Below are positions 48,701 through 61,304 of a stretch of DNA of 64,000 nt, piece by piece. Source of the stretch: Mesaphorura yosii. Its lineage: Eukaryota; Arthropoda; Collembola; Poduromorpha; Tullbergiidae. Both the position numbers and the translations under genes were made by a program. Location: contig WIXG01000076.1 in NCBI GenBank assembly GCA_009869945.1, positions 1-64,000 of the forward strand. The letters are read 5' to 3'. How positions within the stretch are numbered: the first letter of the stretch is position 1; every line of letters begins with the position of its first letter. The notes under the pieces were generated by a model. It did no database searches, was not told where the DNA came from, and was given only the letters and a program-made list of their open reading frames with translations.

Positions 48701-51700
48701 AACCAAGACAGTTTAGATGTAAGTTTGATTGTTTAGTATCGGTTATCCAATTACCCTTGATGATATTTTTGGGTAGGCAACGAGAGAGTGTATTCATCGA
48801 TACATTCAAGATCTAGGGCGGGACAATGGACAATCAATCACAAAGGAGAATGATGTGGCATTGATTATCGATGGAAAGACTTTAAAGTACGCACTCAGCT
48901 GTGATCTGAAGCAAGATTTCCTAGACTTATGCACAAGTTGTCATGCTGTGATTTGTTGCCGAGCTTCTCCAATCCAGAAAGCTGAGGTACGGTTTTGGTT
49001 TATAGGATTGCTAAATCGGAAATTAATCCTTGTACTGCAACCATTTTCGCAGATTGTCGAAAGTGTAACGCAAAAAACCGGGGAGGTTACTTTGGCAATT
49101 GGGGATGGTGCCAACGATGTCGCAATGATTCAGAAGGCGCATGTTGGGGTTGGAATTTCTGGTGTAGAAGGCCTGCAGGCGGCGTGTGCATCTGATTACG
49201 CGATTGGCCAAGTAAACGAGCGTTACAAAGTAAATAATCGCCATTTGCTAGTACTAATCTCTTTTTCTTTGTTCAGTTCCGATATCTCTCGAAGCTGCTT
49301 CTTGTTCATGGCGCCTGGAACTACGACAGAATGTGCAAACTTATATTTTATAGTTTTTATAAAAATATTTGCCTGTACATCATTGAGCTCTGGTTTGCGA
49401 TCTACTCCGGTTGGTCTGGACAGATTATTTTTGAACGATGGACGATCGGATTGTACAATATGGTAAGTAAACTATTTAATGCTCCGGATTAACTGGACCC
49501 GACTTAGAATTATTGTTTCGCTTCTTTCGCAGCTCTTCACTTGTGCGCAACCAATTGCAATGGGTATTTTTGAGAGAAAATGCAGTCAAAGTATCCGGTT
49601 ACAATTTCCAATTTTGTACCGGCCGGAGAAGAATATTTTTAGTCTCAGAGTCTTCTTCCTCTGGGTTGCCAACTCTCTTCAACACTCCATCTTCTTGTTT
49701 TGGTTTACTTCATTGCTCGTTGGCAACGGCGTTGTGTGGAGTAACGGACGAGAAGGCGGCTACTTGGTGCTTGGAAATTTCATCTATACGGTAATACCTC
49801 ATAATTCAAATGCACCAAGAGGTCGCCTCCAGTAACAAATTTTTACTGCAGTATGTGGTCATCGTTGTGAGCTTGAAGGCTGGACTGGAAACAAAGTCTT
49901 GGACTATCTTTACTCACCTGGCAATTTGGGGCTCAATTGCCCTTTGGATTGTGTTCTTCCTTGCATACAGGTAGAATACAAGTCGTCAGTTGACAGAATA
50001 TGACTATTTTTAGTTCCTTAATACAAAACTGTTTCTGATTGTTTCAGCTTCTACTACCAACTATTTCCGGGTGGTCCACTTGGGTCAGAAATCTGTGGAC
50101 TTGGAGTTATGGTCCTTTCTTCGCCAGCATTTTGGTTTGGATGTGTTCTCATTCCATGCGTATGCATGCTTCCGGATGTTGTCATCAGAATGTGAGTACC
50201 GATTGTGTTAAATATTAGCATGAGACCTCCTGTAACTCGTAGCGTTTTTACTAATAGAGTTCAAACTACCCTCTTCCAAACGTTGGAGGATCGATTCCGT
50301 GCAAGTGAAGTCCTCAATCAGGATCCGAACAAGATATTGACGGATGAAAAGCACAGGTTCGCTCTAACTGAATGTCTTCAACGTGCTTACGAAATGACCA
50401 CACGCAAGCCGTCCATAACTGCTGCACAGACTCCAATCGTGAAGACAATGCGTCAGGATGAATCCCTCACGAGATTCACATTGCAAATTCAAACGTTGAT
50501 TGAAGTTTACCGTATTTTGATCGTGATTTTGTTTCACCTTTCAGAAATGTGCATGTCACTTCCTCCTCAAACTCTAGACCTAATGCACCTCTTGTCTCGT
50601 CCTCTCGCAATACCAAAACGTACTCTTCTACAGCTTCACGTCCCGCACCTTCACCTCATCCTCCCACGCCAAGAAATGCCGCTTTGAGCTCTAATCTTGT
50701 ACAAGCCCCAAGTAGCACTGCACGTAACCCTGTGCTTCCTAAGCGTGCCCGCCTTGTTCAATTACTTACCAGAGGAAAAAAGCCTTTGATCGAAGGACCC
50801 TTTGACATCCGCATTCACAAAATTGTCAGGGAGATGCGAGTAATTGTGTGTGGTCTAAAGTCTTTCTTACTACAGACACGGGGCTTACTGGAATTATAAC
50901 TTCAGTTCCTTATTTAAGTTTTATAATTTATATGAAGGGTTGCCAGAATGCCAGTAAGGATATGCTTAAACCGCCAAAGCCAAGACCAAGACGTCGAACA
51001 AGAACAGTTCATACAATTTCCGGTCGAAGAAGCTTGTAAACGCTTACAAGTGCGTTCCAATATAAAGTGTGCCCTTACTGTGTTTCAAAATTCTTGTATG
51101 CATCAAGTGACTTAAAGTACTCAATAAATTAATTGCAATTAATACGCTTTTGCTTTGCTTGCTTACCTTTTACAGACCTAAGGTTTTTTGGCCCTCATTT
51201 GTTTGTTATTTATTGTTGGCATGCGATGCACGTAGCTTCTGACTCTTCTGTAGAACTGCTAGGTAGAAATTGTAGGAATGATTAATAGCCCTCTGTTTAT
51301 GCTATAGGTTGAACTTCCATTCATTTGGCGAAGTAACTGTAACAGCATGCTTTATAAGGTACCATTAATATGTCGAATTTGTTCGTCGCGTTCTGTTGCA
51401 ACCGTAAAGCATTTTTTGATTCTTTGTACTAACAACTAAGTCAGCTATGAAACTGTGTAGGAATTAGTTTGGAGCATCGTGGTTATTCCAGTAGGCTTAA
51501 TAAGAGCATTTTTTCATTGCAGATGTAATTTTGCCTTTGTGTAGTGTATTCGTACTTTTCTGCCAACTCGACCTCAGACAGCTTTTAGAGTTTAATTCAG
51601 GATTTCTTCATTCTCGCAGTTTTGGAGAATCTCTGCATTCCTTCCCTTGCTTTCTTTTCTACCTTTTCTTAACCAAGTTTATGGAGTCCTTCAAATTCAG

Positions 51701-52870
51701 TCATTGCTTCGTCAACATTTCTCGCCCGTGGTTGTCGCAAATAGAGAACATTAGCGTTACAATGAATTTTGAAGTCTGGGAGTCAATTGTTATGTTAACT
51801 GTTATGTGACTTTCGCGATCTAACTTAATGGCAATTTCTTTATTACTGTTGAATACTTCGATTTTTTCAGACCAATGCATGTTCTTGGACAACTTGTGCG
51901 TTGTAAGTGAATGTCGACTGTTCATTTCTACTTTGCTTTTAGCCGTTGTTATTTGGAAGCACTGATATTCTCCGTCGGAAGTTTCGGAGTTTGAGAATGC
52001 AGCTTCTATTGCATCTCGGAACTACTTTTGCGTACTGAAAAATGATTTGACTTATCGAGCCAAGTTCTGAAGTGCATGCTTCGATTGTGTTGACTGCCGC
52101 ACGGTTTGTGGAGTGTGAATGTTGCAAGCTTTTGTTTTGAACCTAAGCATCTACAAGTTCTACTGAGCCACTTCGACTTTGTCTTCCCCTTTCTTTTTGT
52201 AGTAAGCATTTGATGTCTACTTCCAATTCAATCCAAGATCACAGACTATCTTGGAAAAACAAAGTCTTGCCGACACATCCAAATCACGATCAAAATCAAG
52301 TTTAAGTTATCGAATCCACGTAAAGCCCGATTTTATTAAACTTCAACAATTAACTTGTCACCAGTAACTGCGCTTTTTTCGGGCAACTTGCTTGGTAGTC
52401 ATGCAAAGATCGTAGCGCTGCGCTGCTGTGGTTGAAGGTGGACTTTTGTATTATTATTTTTATTTACACCACGCTCTAGACTTAGTGAAACTGCCCGTTT
52501 GTTGAGGAATGTGAGAAATGTGTTTAGACGCTCAGCTGAAGATCACGTCCATGAGCTGGAATTGTCTCGTAAGTCAAATCAAAGACACCACTTCATGACA
52601 GACACTACATTCTGAGAAAGCGATTTCTATGTAGTTGCACGTTTGCTATTTGATCTGTAAAATTTAGTCTACGGCTTACTTAACTGCAACTGTTTTGTTC
52701 AAATTGCGAAGTCTTTCCTCAGTCTTGGAGTTTTTAATTTTTACGTGTCTTGCTTTGATCGCGATTTAGATGGTTTCGCGTTTTCACAAGAAGAAAATGG
52801 CGTGATGACTCAGTCGGAGTTGATTCGAACTTACGACACGACCGTCCCAAAACCAGGTTTGTTAAACTAA
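45746..52870 (+). CDS. ATP8A: ATP8A-type P4-ATPase, aminophospholipid flippase
   Basis: Exons: 45746-45827, 45946-46184, 46259-46357, 46417-46577, 46645-46842, 46929-47200, 47274-47383, 47450-47545, 47609-48061, 48142-48294, 48358-48495, 48566-48718, 48777-48986, 49053-49211, 49277-49462, 49533-49790, 49852-49970, 50048-50191, 50258-50494, then 52480-52568 and 52770-52870, in frame for 1218 residues. ATP8A proteins flip phosphatidylserine and phosphatidylethanolamine to the cytosolic leaflet, with a CDC50 partner. Seen here: the TM1 motif [10 protein letters not shown] (QQ 107-108), actuator DGET (208-211), TM4 PISL (373-376), phosphorylation site DKTGT (Asp426), GDGAND (805-810) and ten membrane helices. 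The C-terminal [11 protein letters not shown] (from 1186) is the conserved autoinhibitory tail motif. The first exon's weak donor (GTAATT) and the end of the 50258 exon are the least certain edges. An alternative 3' end is listed separately. Confidence 0.96.
50545..51039 (+). CDS. ATP8A: Alternative 3' exons of ATP8A: Ser/Pro-rich and basic tail
   Basis: From the same phase-2 donor (50494), a good acceptor (TTTCACCTTTCAG) opens an exon at 50545-50839. It encodes a Ser/Pro/Asn-rich stretch ([20 protein letters not shown]) and [20 protein letters not shown]. Its phase-0 donor (CGA|GTAATT) joins an exon at 50938-51039 that ends in a strongly basic tail ([20 protein letters not shown]) and a stop. 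AATAAA follows at 51123-51128. Splicing this way gives 1287 residues and omits the exons at 52480-52568 and 52770-52870 that carry the GFAFS motif. Frame closure over both junctions and the nearby poly(A) signal support it, but the 50-nt intron with a GTTGAT donor is weak. It could instead be an open frame inside a long intron. Confidence 0.5.
51123..51128 (+). terminator. Poly(A) signal for the short-tail ATP8A transcript
   Basis: AATAAA 84 bases after the stop at 51039, inside what would be an intron for the canonical long form. The long form has its own AATAAA at 53714-53719. Confidence 0.5.
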
Positions 52871-53979
52871 AAATTCGGCGAGAATTTCGATTTACCGCAA
52901 TTGGGTTATGAGCCCAAGTTTTTGAGAATTGTATTTTAATACACAGGTGGAATGTAAGTGGATTGAGCTGTTATTTGGCGCTGGAAGTGTATAAAATGTG
53001 TCAAGCTGAAGCTGTGTCATGCATTCGCAATCAATCTGCCAAAGTCGGGATCTATGGATAATGGTTGACCCTTTTTCGATACTGCACATAACAGATGGGA
53101 TTTGTTGTGCAAATGGCACAGGAGGGCTTCGGTTTCGGTGTGCGTTTCCCATTTTTGACTACATGTAATGTCCGTTGGCCGTGGTAGTATAAATTGCAGT
53201 TTTATTTATATTACTACTACTGTGATCTCATAAACTTTATTAAGGCGATGTTGCCACCGAGAACTTTTTCCTTAAGCCAGTTTATCTGAAGAGTTTTAAA
53301 ACTCTACAGTTTTTATAGAAAATTTATTCAACTACCCCCGGTTAATCAGCAGCATTGTTGCGCTCTTGAGTATTATTGTTGATCAATTGTGTATGATTAA
53401 ATTCACCTTTTTTAGTTTTTACGCAAACGGATGCTAAGTATTTTACCTGACTACTACATATCTTCACTAGAAAGTTCTTGGTTTAGTCCGTTAAAATTGT
53501 ACGTTTCTCATGCTGGTTTCATTATTGAAAACAGTAACGAATTGGTAATTAGTTGGAAAAATGCCTTGATAAATTTTAATTCTAAATTTTAAAAGTTATC
53601 CATCGATTGTACCTGCTGTTTTGCGTTGATATTCGATTTGTCATTTTTAAATGTGCGTACAGTTAGTCAGAGTATTTAAAATACGCTGTACCAAACTGCA
53701 GAAATGTGTTCAAAATAAAATACTTATCACACCTTGGACAAATTGAGCTTAAACAGCAAATTATTTGCCCCATAAATAAGCGCAAAGAGGGGCATTTCTT
53801 CTTGATTACTTTATTGGTGGACGGATATTTATTCATTGTTCCACGAATTTACATCTGCAGAGGCAGAAGTTGCATTGGATCTTTCCATACAAACTTACGT
53901 TTACTCTATCAAGTACAAGTTCATTACTCTCAAACGGTCTCTGCGTCTTCGTAGCATTCCACCTACCACAAATGTAAGT
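52871..53979. other. Convergent 3' region ATP8A / MyoD
   Basis: Contains the presumed 3' UTRs of two convergent genes. Plus-strand AATAAA at 53714-53719 suits ATP8A, and minus-strand AATAAA signals (plus-strand TTTATT at 53810-53815 and 53828-53833) suit MyoD. No coding exon was recognised. Confidence 0.5.
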
Positions 53980-56900
53980 TCATTCAAATATTGAATGCTC
54001 GGGACTAACGAAGTCATTTCCTCCGCTCCCATTGTTGATCATGCGTCCGGTACGACTGATGCTCTCCACAATCAGGCTAAGGCAGTCCAAGCTCGATGTT
54101 CGGCCATTGTCGTTAGCCTCGTCTGAATCTGAAACACAGTACGCGAAACTTGTGATAGTGGAATAGACGCATGACTAAAATTTAGCATCGGCGAAAGATT
54201 GCGTTAAACTCTCTGCGCTCGTATCTTAATTAGGCTTATCACCAAAAACGAATGAAGTGTTGTTCTTTGTAAATGAATTATGATAAGCGCATCGCGTCTC
54301 TTTTCTCGCTCAGCTCTTCACTATTTTCATGATATAATTTTCGGAATTCTTTTCTCTTCTCCTTGTGCATGTCGTGAAGTCTTGACGCACATATTGAACG
54401 AATTACGACCGGAGCGTGGAGATCACTCACTCTGAGAGAGAAATACCAACTCACATTCTATCTGGTTCACTTTTAGGATTAAGTTTCACGTGCTTGTAAG
54501 TGACAACATTACGCGTATCGTAAATATAATGAGTAATAGCATGAACAAAGTGACAATTTGCACTCACACAAAGCGCGACGAGAAAATCCTTTTACGTTGA
54601 ATATATTTAGAATGGAGTTGTGAGGTGTTTCGAATTCGGAAGAAATGCAACAAACCATAACTTCGTTTTATGGTGGAAAGTCGTGGCAGGAAGGAGCGTT
54701 GAACATATGGAAAAGGAATTGTGGGCAAAAGGAAAACGCAGTAAAAGAAGTGGATTCAAGATTTCAGTGAAGAGAAGAGATGTAGTAGCATAAGTGTTAT
54801 TCATTACTGATGAACCGTAAAAATTCTCTCTCGAGGAAAATCTAAATTGTCGTGTACCTGCAACCGTAACTTATTTATGACTCGGCTGCTTTATAACTCT
54901 TGAACGCGTAAACTTTCGTGAACGAGACAATTATATTTGCGGTTGAGCATGTGTTCACGTTTAATGCTTCGACCAGAAAAAGAAACCGAGAAATTTCACC
55001 TAAAATTTCGTTCGGCTTGTACATGGGCCTAGTTTGCAAAAAAGCAGAACGGAAACGGAGAAATGCTGAGATTCGTACGTGGTAGAATTCTGTGCCACTT
55101 CGTATCTGCTCTAGAAATAAATCTCAAGCTTTAATTTTCTGGAAAGAATTTGTAACTCGAAGTGTGCGTAGCAAATTTTGCCAAAAGATCCGATTTGATC
55201 TGATCGCCTTCCCATTGCAGGTATCAAGATACCGAGAGAAGGAGGGAACGACATTCATTATGATTTATTGGGAATATTCATGCAAAACTCCGTCTGTTGC
55301 TGTTGCCTCGAAGTCTTCCTACTGAACAGAAATATTTTGTATCATTAGCGTCTCGGTGGTACGAATGCAAGTGCGCTGCGGTAACGAAATGCGTCTCTCT
55401 TCGGTTTATTGCATGGTAAATGCGTGAATGTGTTGTCTTTGACGTAAAACAATTTGAATAAAAGCTAGGATTTAATACCCGTGTATTAATAACTGTTTAT
55501 AAATAAAAACGCTACAATCTTGATGGCCATGATGTCTGAATCAACGCCAAGAATATTCTTTCGTGGACCGCTGACTTCGCTGCTCCAAATCTAATATTAT
55601 TCGCACATATTTCATTTTTCGTGTTGCACGAATTATTAATGTCGCGCCGGATAAAAATATTACAACATTATTAGCGCACTGCACTCCGTACGAAATACAC
55701 TCAGAGTACCAACTGCAAGCTCATGCACGGGGACGGCAAGCAGAGATTTTAAGTTCCTTGCAAATAGAGATTAAAATATTCGGCTCTTGAAACTCCCGGC
55801 CCCAAGCCTATCTGCTATAATTATCAGACAAATCATGAGTAATGTTTGTTGTCTACCGCAAAGGACGCGAAACGCGTCTTGCGTTGTCTCCTAATGAGAG
55901 CGCCGAACAAAGTTTTCCATGATCATGAAAGATTTATTTACTCCATGGGACATGGGTGAGCGACTTGTCCGCCAAAATTAAGAATTACTTTTCACTCTGC
56001 GATTGCTAAATTGGAAATTTGTGAGAAATACTTGTCGAATGGATTCAGAAATACGGCGGTCCCAATTAAATACGTGTACTACTTCCTTTTAGCGAGATAT
56101 TTCAAAGCGGGTAACTAATCTGGCGTAATTCGGGTAACCCAAAACGCTGCAACGCTAGAACAAAGTTATAACATTCGCGATGAATAAGTTCATACTTCGT
56201 AATTGTGTACACACATTTAATCAAAGGCAGACATTTGTACGTATTTTGTTCGCTGGTACAGGCACACCGCCAGGGTAAATTTATCCACTCTTTGAGAAAT
56301 GGTATCTGCTCAGATTGAGTGACACATTTCCGAAATTCCAAACTGAAATCTCAAATTCCTGGATGGCAATTCTAATGCGATCCTTTCTCATTTATTTTCT
56401 CTCTGAATCTTTGAGGCACTTCATCTGACAAACAAGGATACATTTCTACTGTTTAAAATCAGCAATTCCGCACATCAAAAGCATTGGAATCAAAGCAATC
56501 ATCTGGGTTTCTTTAAGTTAAGATTTCTTCTTATTTACACTCTGAGTTTCATTTTTAAGACGCCGGCCCACTTCACTTTACAGTTTCTTGTTCATTCACA
56601 AAAGCACGTTAGGAGCGAGCGTGGAAATGAACTTACCGTTGATGAGGGTGAGTGGTGAGGAGTTTTGTGACGATGTAAAGTGAGCGATTCTATCGTGGAA
56701 GTACGAGGAAGATGCACAGTCCTGAAATTAGAGAAAGAATAACACTCATTTCACACCCAATTTGTTATTTGAGAAACATGGATTTCGGCAGTACTTAAGG
56801 CCTCTTTGACTCTGTGTCCATAAATAGTCAACAAAGTCTTTCTTCGCCTAACAACAAGCTTGCATACCGGGATGTGGACCAGAGTCGAGAGAACTTCACA

Positions 56901-59900
56901 GCTGTACAGAGCTCCCAATTAACACGAAGGCCGTCGGATCTGCTTTTATTTTGACGTCCGGACCAAATCCGTGAATAACAAGTCAGTAGGCAACCTCTCC
57001 ATAGGCGCTCATTCTTATTTCTCTCATCTCACCCTTTCGACTTCCACGGTCTGGACTCGGCTAGGGAGGTGATGAGAATATCGAATTCACCTCATTCATA
57101 CGTCATCGGCACAACCCAATATATTTTGTGTGTAAACAAACCATCAAGCCTTGTTCTGTTCGTGAACGCGAGTGCAGTGTGTTGGGTCTCGCCCTCATAA
57201 TGACAGAGTACAGGTTTCGTCTTTCAGCAGACAAATTCATCTTGGCCAATAATCAGTCCTATCATTTAGATTATGTGTCGAGTTGAGTTTGAGACATTTC
57301 AACTTGGGCAGCAGTCTGAGCAATGGGTAGAACTTCGATTCTGATTCTTTTGGACTTACATATGAGCAACATGAATTGTTACGCGAAAAGTCTCAATCTG
57401 GCTCTGCCACGCACTGGCACTGGCAAGATGTGCATCTGCTTCTGTATTACAGTGTTGAGCCCTTTTGTTTTGAATTTCGTTTCGAAAATTACGAGTTGAA
57501 GAAACGGGCTTAAAGAGATTTGGCGCGTCATAATAAATGCATAATGGATGAGTCTCTTCCTACAACCTAGAAGAATTTATTTACCATTATTAAGCTGCAG
57601 AAACCAGAGCCAAATAGAATAGGGAACCTACAGAACGCTCTGAGAAAGTAAAAGAACAAAAATCACGTTTTAAATCTCAAGTTCCCCAAACATAATAGAA
57701 AAATACAATTACCCGGGTCTAAGAGGAGGATTTGAGCAAGAAGCAATTTTTCAGAATGCAGACGAACGAACTGAGAAATGTCATCCGTTCAAAATGAAGG
57801 CTAATGAAAGTTCGTGAAATTTCACGAGCGATCTAAACAAAGGAGTCCAGCAGAAAGCAGATGAACGAACAGCAGAAGCCGTGTAGTGTGGAAACTCAAA
57901 GTTGGTTTGATAATCCCACGTTCTAGAAACACGCGTTTAAAGATGATATCTAAAGTTAACTCCTCAGTCACAGTCGCAGTCAGAAATGACTCAACATGCA
58001 CATCAACAGTCGATATTTTGACTTTTGCATCCGGACAATAAAATATATGCTGCGCCTTGTCTTCGCTCCGGTAATCACTTTTACAACAGCCAAGGTTCCA
58101 AATTTCAAGCCTCAAGCTTGCTGAACATGTGTTCGGTCCTCTTCGAAGCGAAGACTGCTTGGCTTGCACTCGAGCGACACGATCAGTTACTTAGCAAAGA
58201 TGATCGTCGTCCATCATCGCAGACGCCTATGTTTGACGAGGGAATACTCGATTAAGTGTGACTAAATAAAATTGTAATGAATCACCTCAAATTTTATGAT
58301 GCGAGAATTTCATAATTAATTGCTTGCCTCAGTATTTAAGTCACTTGAGTTGCGAATGAATGACTTCTAAATGCGTTATTTACATTTGGGATTGCAAATT
58401 CGTCAGAACGGTTTCTGTGATTCCGCATCTGCGACCTCGTACGTTGTTTGTGCCAATGCACCGTGCCCAATGTAGTAATAAAATAATGCACGAATCCACT
58501 CACCTGCACGGATGTTTCGACAGCCAGCAGAACATGAATATAAGAACTCAACTTTATGAAGCATTAAATACTCAGCGAGGAGTGTCTCATTGCAAATTGA
58601 ATCGGAAAGATTTTCATGACGAGCTCGTAAAATGTGGAACGCCGAATGCTATTTCAGATCTCAGCTGTTTCTCACGGGGTGAGGAAAATGCTCGTAAAAT
58701 CTGCCGTTCGTTCATAGCGTGCCTGATCGTTTAGCATGGCTTTAATGACTTTAAGCTAATATTGTAGGTCTCCTTCATCCTTCCAATGGTCTAACTCTAA
58801 AGTGGTTGCATATCGAAATGTGAGCCAAAAACCAAATCATCCGAAATTTTAATAAAACGATAAACGAAAATATACGACGCGTTGGGCTTAATCGGGCTTG
58901 TAATTTATGAAATGGGGTGAAAGCATAAACACTTCGTGGTGCCATGAGGACAGATAAAATGTAATTTGGAACGTCTCCATAAAGCATGTCTTGAGCCTAA
59001 AAGTGTGCCAGGCAAGAGTAGATCTAAATTGTCGCATTTCATACACAAATAAAGAGTCCGCCTTTTCCATTCTCAGCAGATGACTGAGAGATTTTGTATT
59101 GCAAGAGTAAAGAAATATGGACTCACGAGAATCGAATTACTGGAAGAAAGCAACGAGCCGGACGCGTCTCGGTGTTGTCGAACGTGTGGATCGTTCGGTG
59201 AGTGGCTGGTGGACGAGTCATGCAGAATATCTTCCAGCATTTCAATGTATTCAATTGCGCTGCGTAAAATCTCCACCTTGGGCAGCCGCTGTTCGGGGTT
59301 GATGCAACTCCGTCGCTTTAGTTTTTCAAAGGCTTCGTTTACCTGAAAAATTATTATCAGTTACTCTGTCTAAAACACGTTGTCAACCTTCACGTGCGAA
59401 ATCTGCCCGCCTTACTCTTCTCAGACGTCGCCTTTCTCTCAAAGTCGCCTGCTTTCTACGATCTATTGTCACTGTCTTCTTCTTGCAAGCTTTGCAGGCC
59501 CATAACAGGCACTTCCTTGCCGTATGTCCTTCACTGTCACCTGAAGTTGGAGCCAAGACATGCGGGACATGGTCCTCACTGCTGGAAATGCCGGACAATG
59601 AAGTCTCGTCGTCGTCCTGTATCTCAAGAGCAATGAAACCAAACTTTTGGCATCCAAATCACCAGAAATCTCAGGCGATTTTCCATGAAAAAGTGAGAAA
59701 TGAGGCCTACCTCCGACTTCAGAGTGAATTCGGCATCATTTTGACCTTGCTTGGAGCGCCAATGGCTATTCTCTGCATCGGCGCCATTCATGTACTGATG
59801 CGGATGATGGATCTGACCATAGTTAGCACATGATGGGAACTCTAGTGGTTTTTTCTCATTCTCGTGATGGTGACACGGGTCATGATTGCGACCGTAGCGA

Positions 59901-60169
59901 GACTGAGTTTTGCCGTAATTCACATTTGCAGAAAATCTACTTGTGTAGTTCTGATTGCTTTGACTTTCTGGCGCCGTTGCACCCATCGAAAATTCGAGTA
60001 TTGGGAACCTATTCGTATTTCTTCGATTGTGTCCACTATTCACTACATCAGGATCACTTGGAGAATCAGAATAGCGCACTTGTTCACGAATGGACAAATA
60101 ATTATGGACTTGGTTGTCAGGCACCGTTTTGTCACTTTCTTGCATATACGCTTTCGAAGAGAATTTCAT
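53980..60169 (-). CDS. MyoD: MyoD-family myogenic bHLH transcription factor
   Basis: Five minus-strand exons (60169-59711, 59616-59416, 59342-59127, 56721-56637, 54128-53980) close in frame to 369 residues. Myogenic factors bind E-boxes as heterodimers with E proteins and switch on muscle genes in the nucleus. The N-terminal 190 residues are polar, Asn/His-rich and probably activating. The MRF Cys-rich box reads [12 protein letters not shown] and runs into the basic region [18 protein letters not shown] (203-220). The A-T pair of the basic region, the myogenic code, is present. The helix-loop-helix follows ([31 protein letters not shown]). The last exon carries the diagnostic helix [17 protein letters not shown] (332-345). 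Introns 3 and 4 are about 2.4 and 2.5 kb, far longer than any other intron in the window. Without splicing, exon 3 would read 18 codons further to a stop. Confidence 0.94.
54129..56636 (-). other. MyoD intron 4 (2.5 kb)
   Basis: Bounded by a phase-1 donor (AACG|GTAAGT) and an acceptor (TGTGTTTCAG). It contains no exon that I can support on either strand. In a gene whose neighbours have introns under 110 nt, its size suggests regulatory content, but no specific site was established. Confidence 0.6.
56722..59126 (-). other. MyoD intron 3 (2.4 kb)
   Basis: Bounded by CTC|GTGAGT and TAATTTCAG. A 115-codon minus-strand frame at 57822-58169 lacks splice sites of matching phase and known motifs, and is probably chance. 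Confidence 0.6.
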
Positions 60170-60454
60170 GACGCGAGCTGCGGGACGAACTCCTACAAAT
60201 GAAATTCAGCCGGCATCGTACTCACGTAATTCCTCAGGCTGGAGTGAACGAAGAAGTCGAGGGATCTTGAGATTTTCTTCGCGTCGCCAGGGAGAAGAGA
60301 ACGAAGGAAGGAACAAATCTCTTTGCAAGATTCACACTTGCTCCGCCCGTGCGCAGTGAACACACCTCGCTCCCTCGGCCCATGTGTTGAAAATCCAATT
60401 CGTGTACGATGAGATGATCATCAAATTTCGTAATTTGGTTAACAGAGATGACTT
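60170..60454. other. MyoD upstream region
   Basis: The 285 bases upstream of the MyoD ATG hold its probable 5' UTR and core promoter. No TATA box or E-box cluster is evident. Confidence 0.4.
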
Positions 60455-60924
60455 TCATTCATCTGTTTCGTTGGATACGTCATTGGCATAAGCCGGGGCA
60501 TGGATAAAGCGCGCGGTTCGGAACCTAAATACGGTTGCCTCTGGTTCAGGTGATTCAGGATCAATTATTTCAGGAGCAAATGGCAGAAGCCGAGGTCGTT
60601 TCCTGATATCAACGTTAGAATAACATATAATCAAATAATCACATGTTTTAAGAGCATGAATCATTAATTCAGGAAGTGAACGGTTCGCAATTGATCGTTT
60701 GTGAATTGTATGCGGATAGATGTACGATATGATTACATATGATTATGCGTTCACGTCGTTGAAAGCACTTGGTGTTTGCCCGGTCCGTTGCACCCGCTAG
60801 ACATAGACTGGTTGTACGCATCTGAGAAAGTACGCGGAAAAATTGAAAGTGCATGATACACCTTATTTTGGTATCACTTACGTTTGACAAGAAACGGAGA
60901 AAATGATAAATACAATTTAGTCAT
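60455..60924 (-). CDS. Possible three-exon small protein gene, 85 residues, unknown
   Basis: Three minus-strand segments join with exact phases: 60924-60882 (ATG, MTKLYLSFSPFLV, donor GTAAGT, phase 1), 60821-60755 (acceptor ACTTTCTCAG, AYNQSMSSGCNGPGKHQ, donor GTGAAC, phase 2) and 60602-60455 (acceptor GATATCAG, KRPRLLPFAPEIIDPESPEP, stop TGA). The product would be 85 residues with a mildly hydrophobic start and a Pro/Glu-rich middle. No family is recognised. It lies between the divergent MyoD and BLTP1 genes on the MyoD strand, only 286 bases upstream of the MyoD ATG. It could therefore also be a 5' leader open frame of a longer MyoD transcript. Phase agreement over two junctions is the only support. 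Confidence 0.4.
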
Positions 60925-61304
60925 AATAAAACCTATATTTTTGGTACCGAAAGTACCGGAGCACCTGACTTGTTCATCCACTCTATTTTCTTTGCATCAT
61001 AAATTGTAATTATAGAATAATGTGCTTCTATGAAAGGCAGGCTATTTCTGCATCTGCAGTAAAGTGAGGATCGAATTCATAAACGTGATTATCAGTCACA
61101 GCATGCATCTGAAGCATCCTGGTCGAGTCCGTAGTGGCCAGAGAGCCGACATCCTAACATCCAGTAGCTGGTAAATTCCGTAAACACCAATCTGATCTTG
61201 CAGCTTTGGGAACAGTCGAATGGTTAGTGGCATATTCGCCAAATTCTGAATGATTATTGCAAACTGTAACTTCATCCGAATTACCCAACTCATTTTTCAG
61301 AATC
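60925..61304. other. BLTP1 upstream region
   Basis: Holds the BLTP1 5' UTR and perhaps its promoter. A good acceptor (CATTTTTCAG) four bases before the BLTP1 ATG indicates a 5' UTR intron, so the transcription start is further upstream. Confidence 0.5.

Noticed and set aside
57822-58169. A 115-codon minus-strand frame inside MyoD intron 3.
   Set aside because: No matching-phase splice sites, and no similarity to MyoD or other proteins I know.
59394-60202. Several plus-strand open frames of 80-116 codons opposite MyoD exons 1 and 2.
   Set aside because: They are antisense shadows of the MyoD coding exons, with no splice sites or homology.
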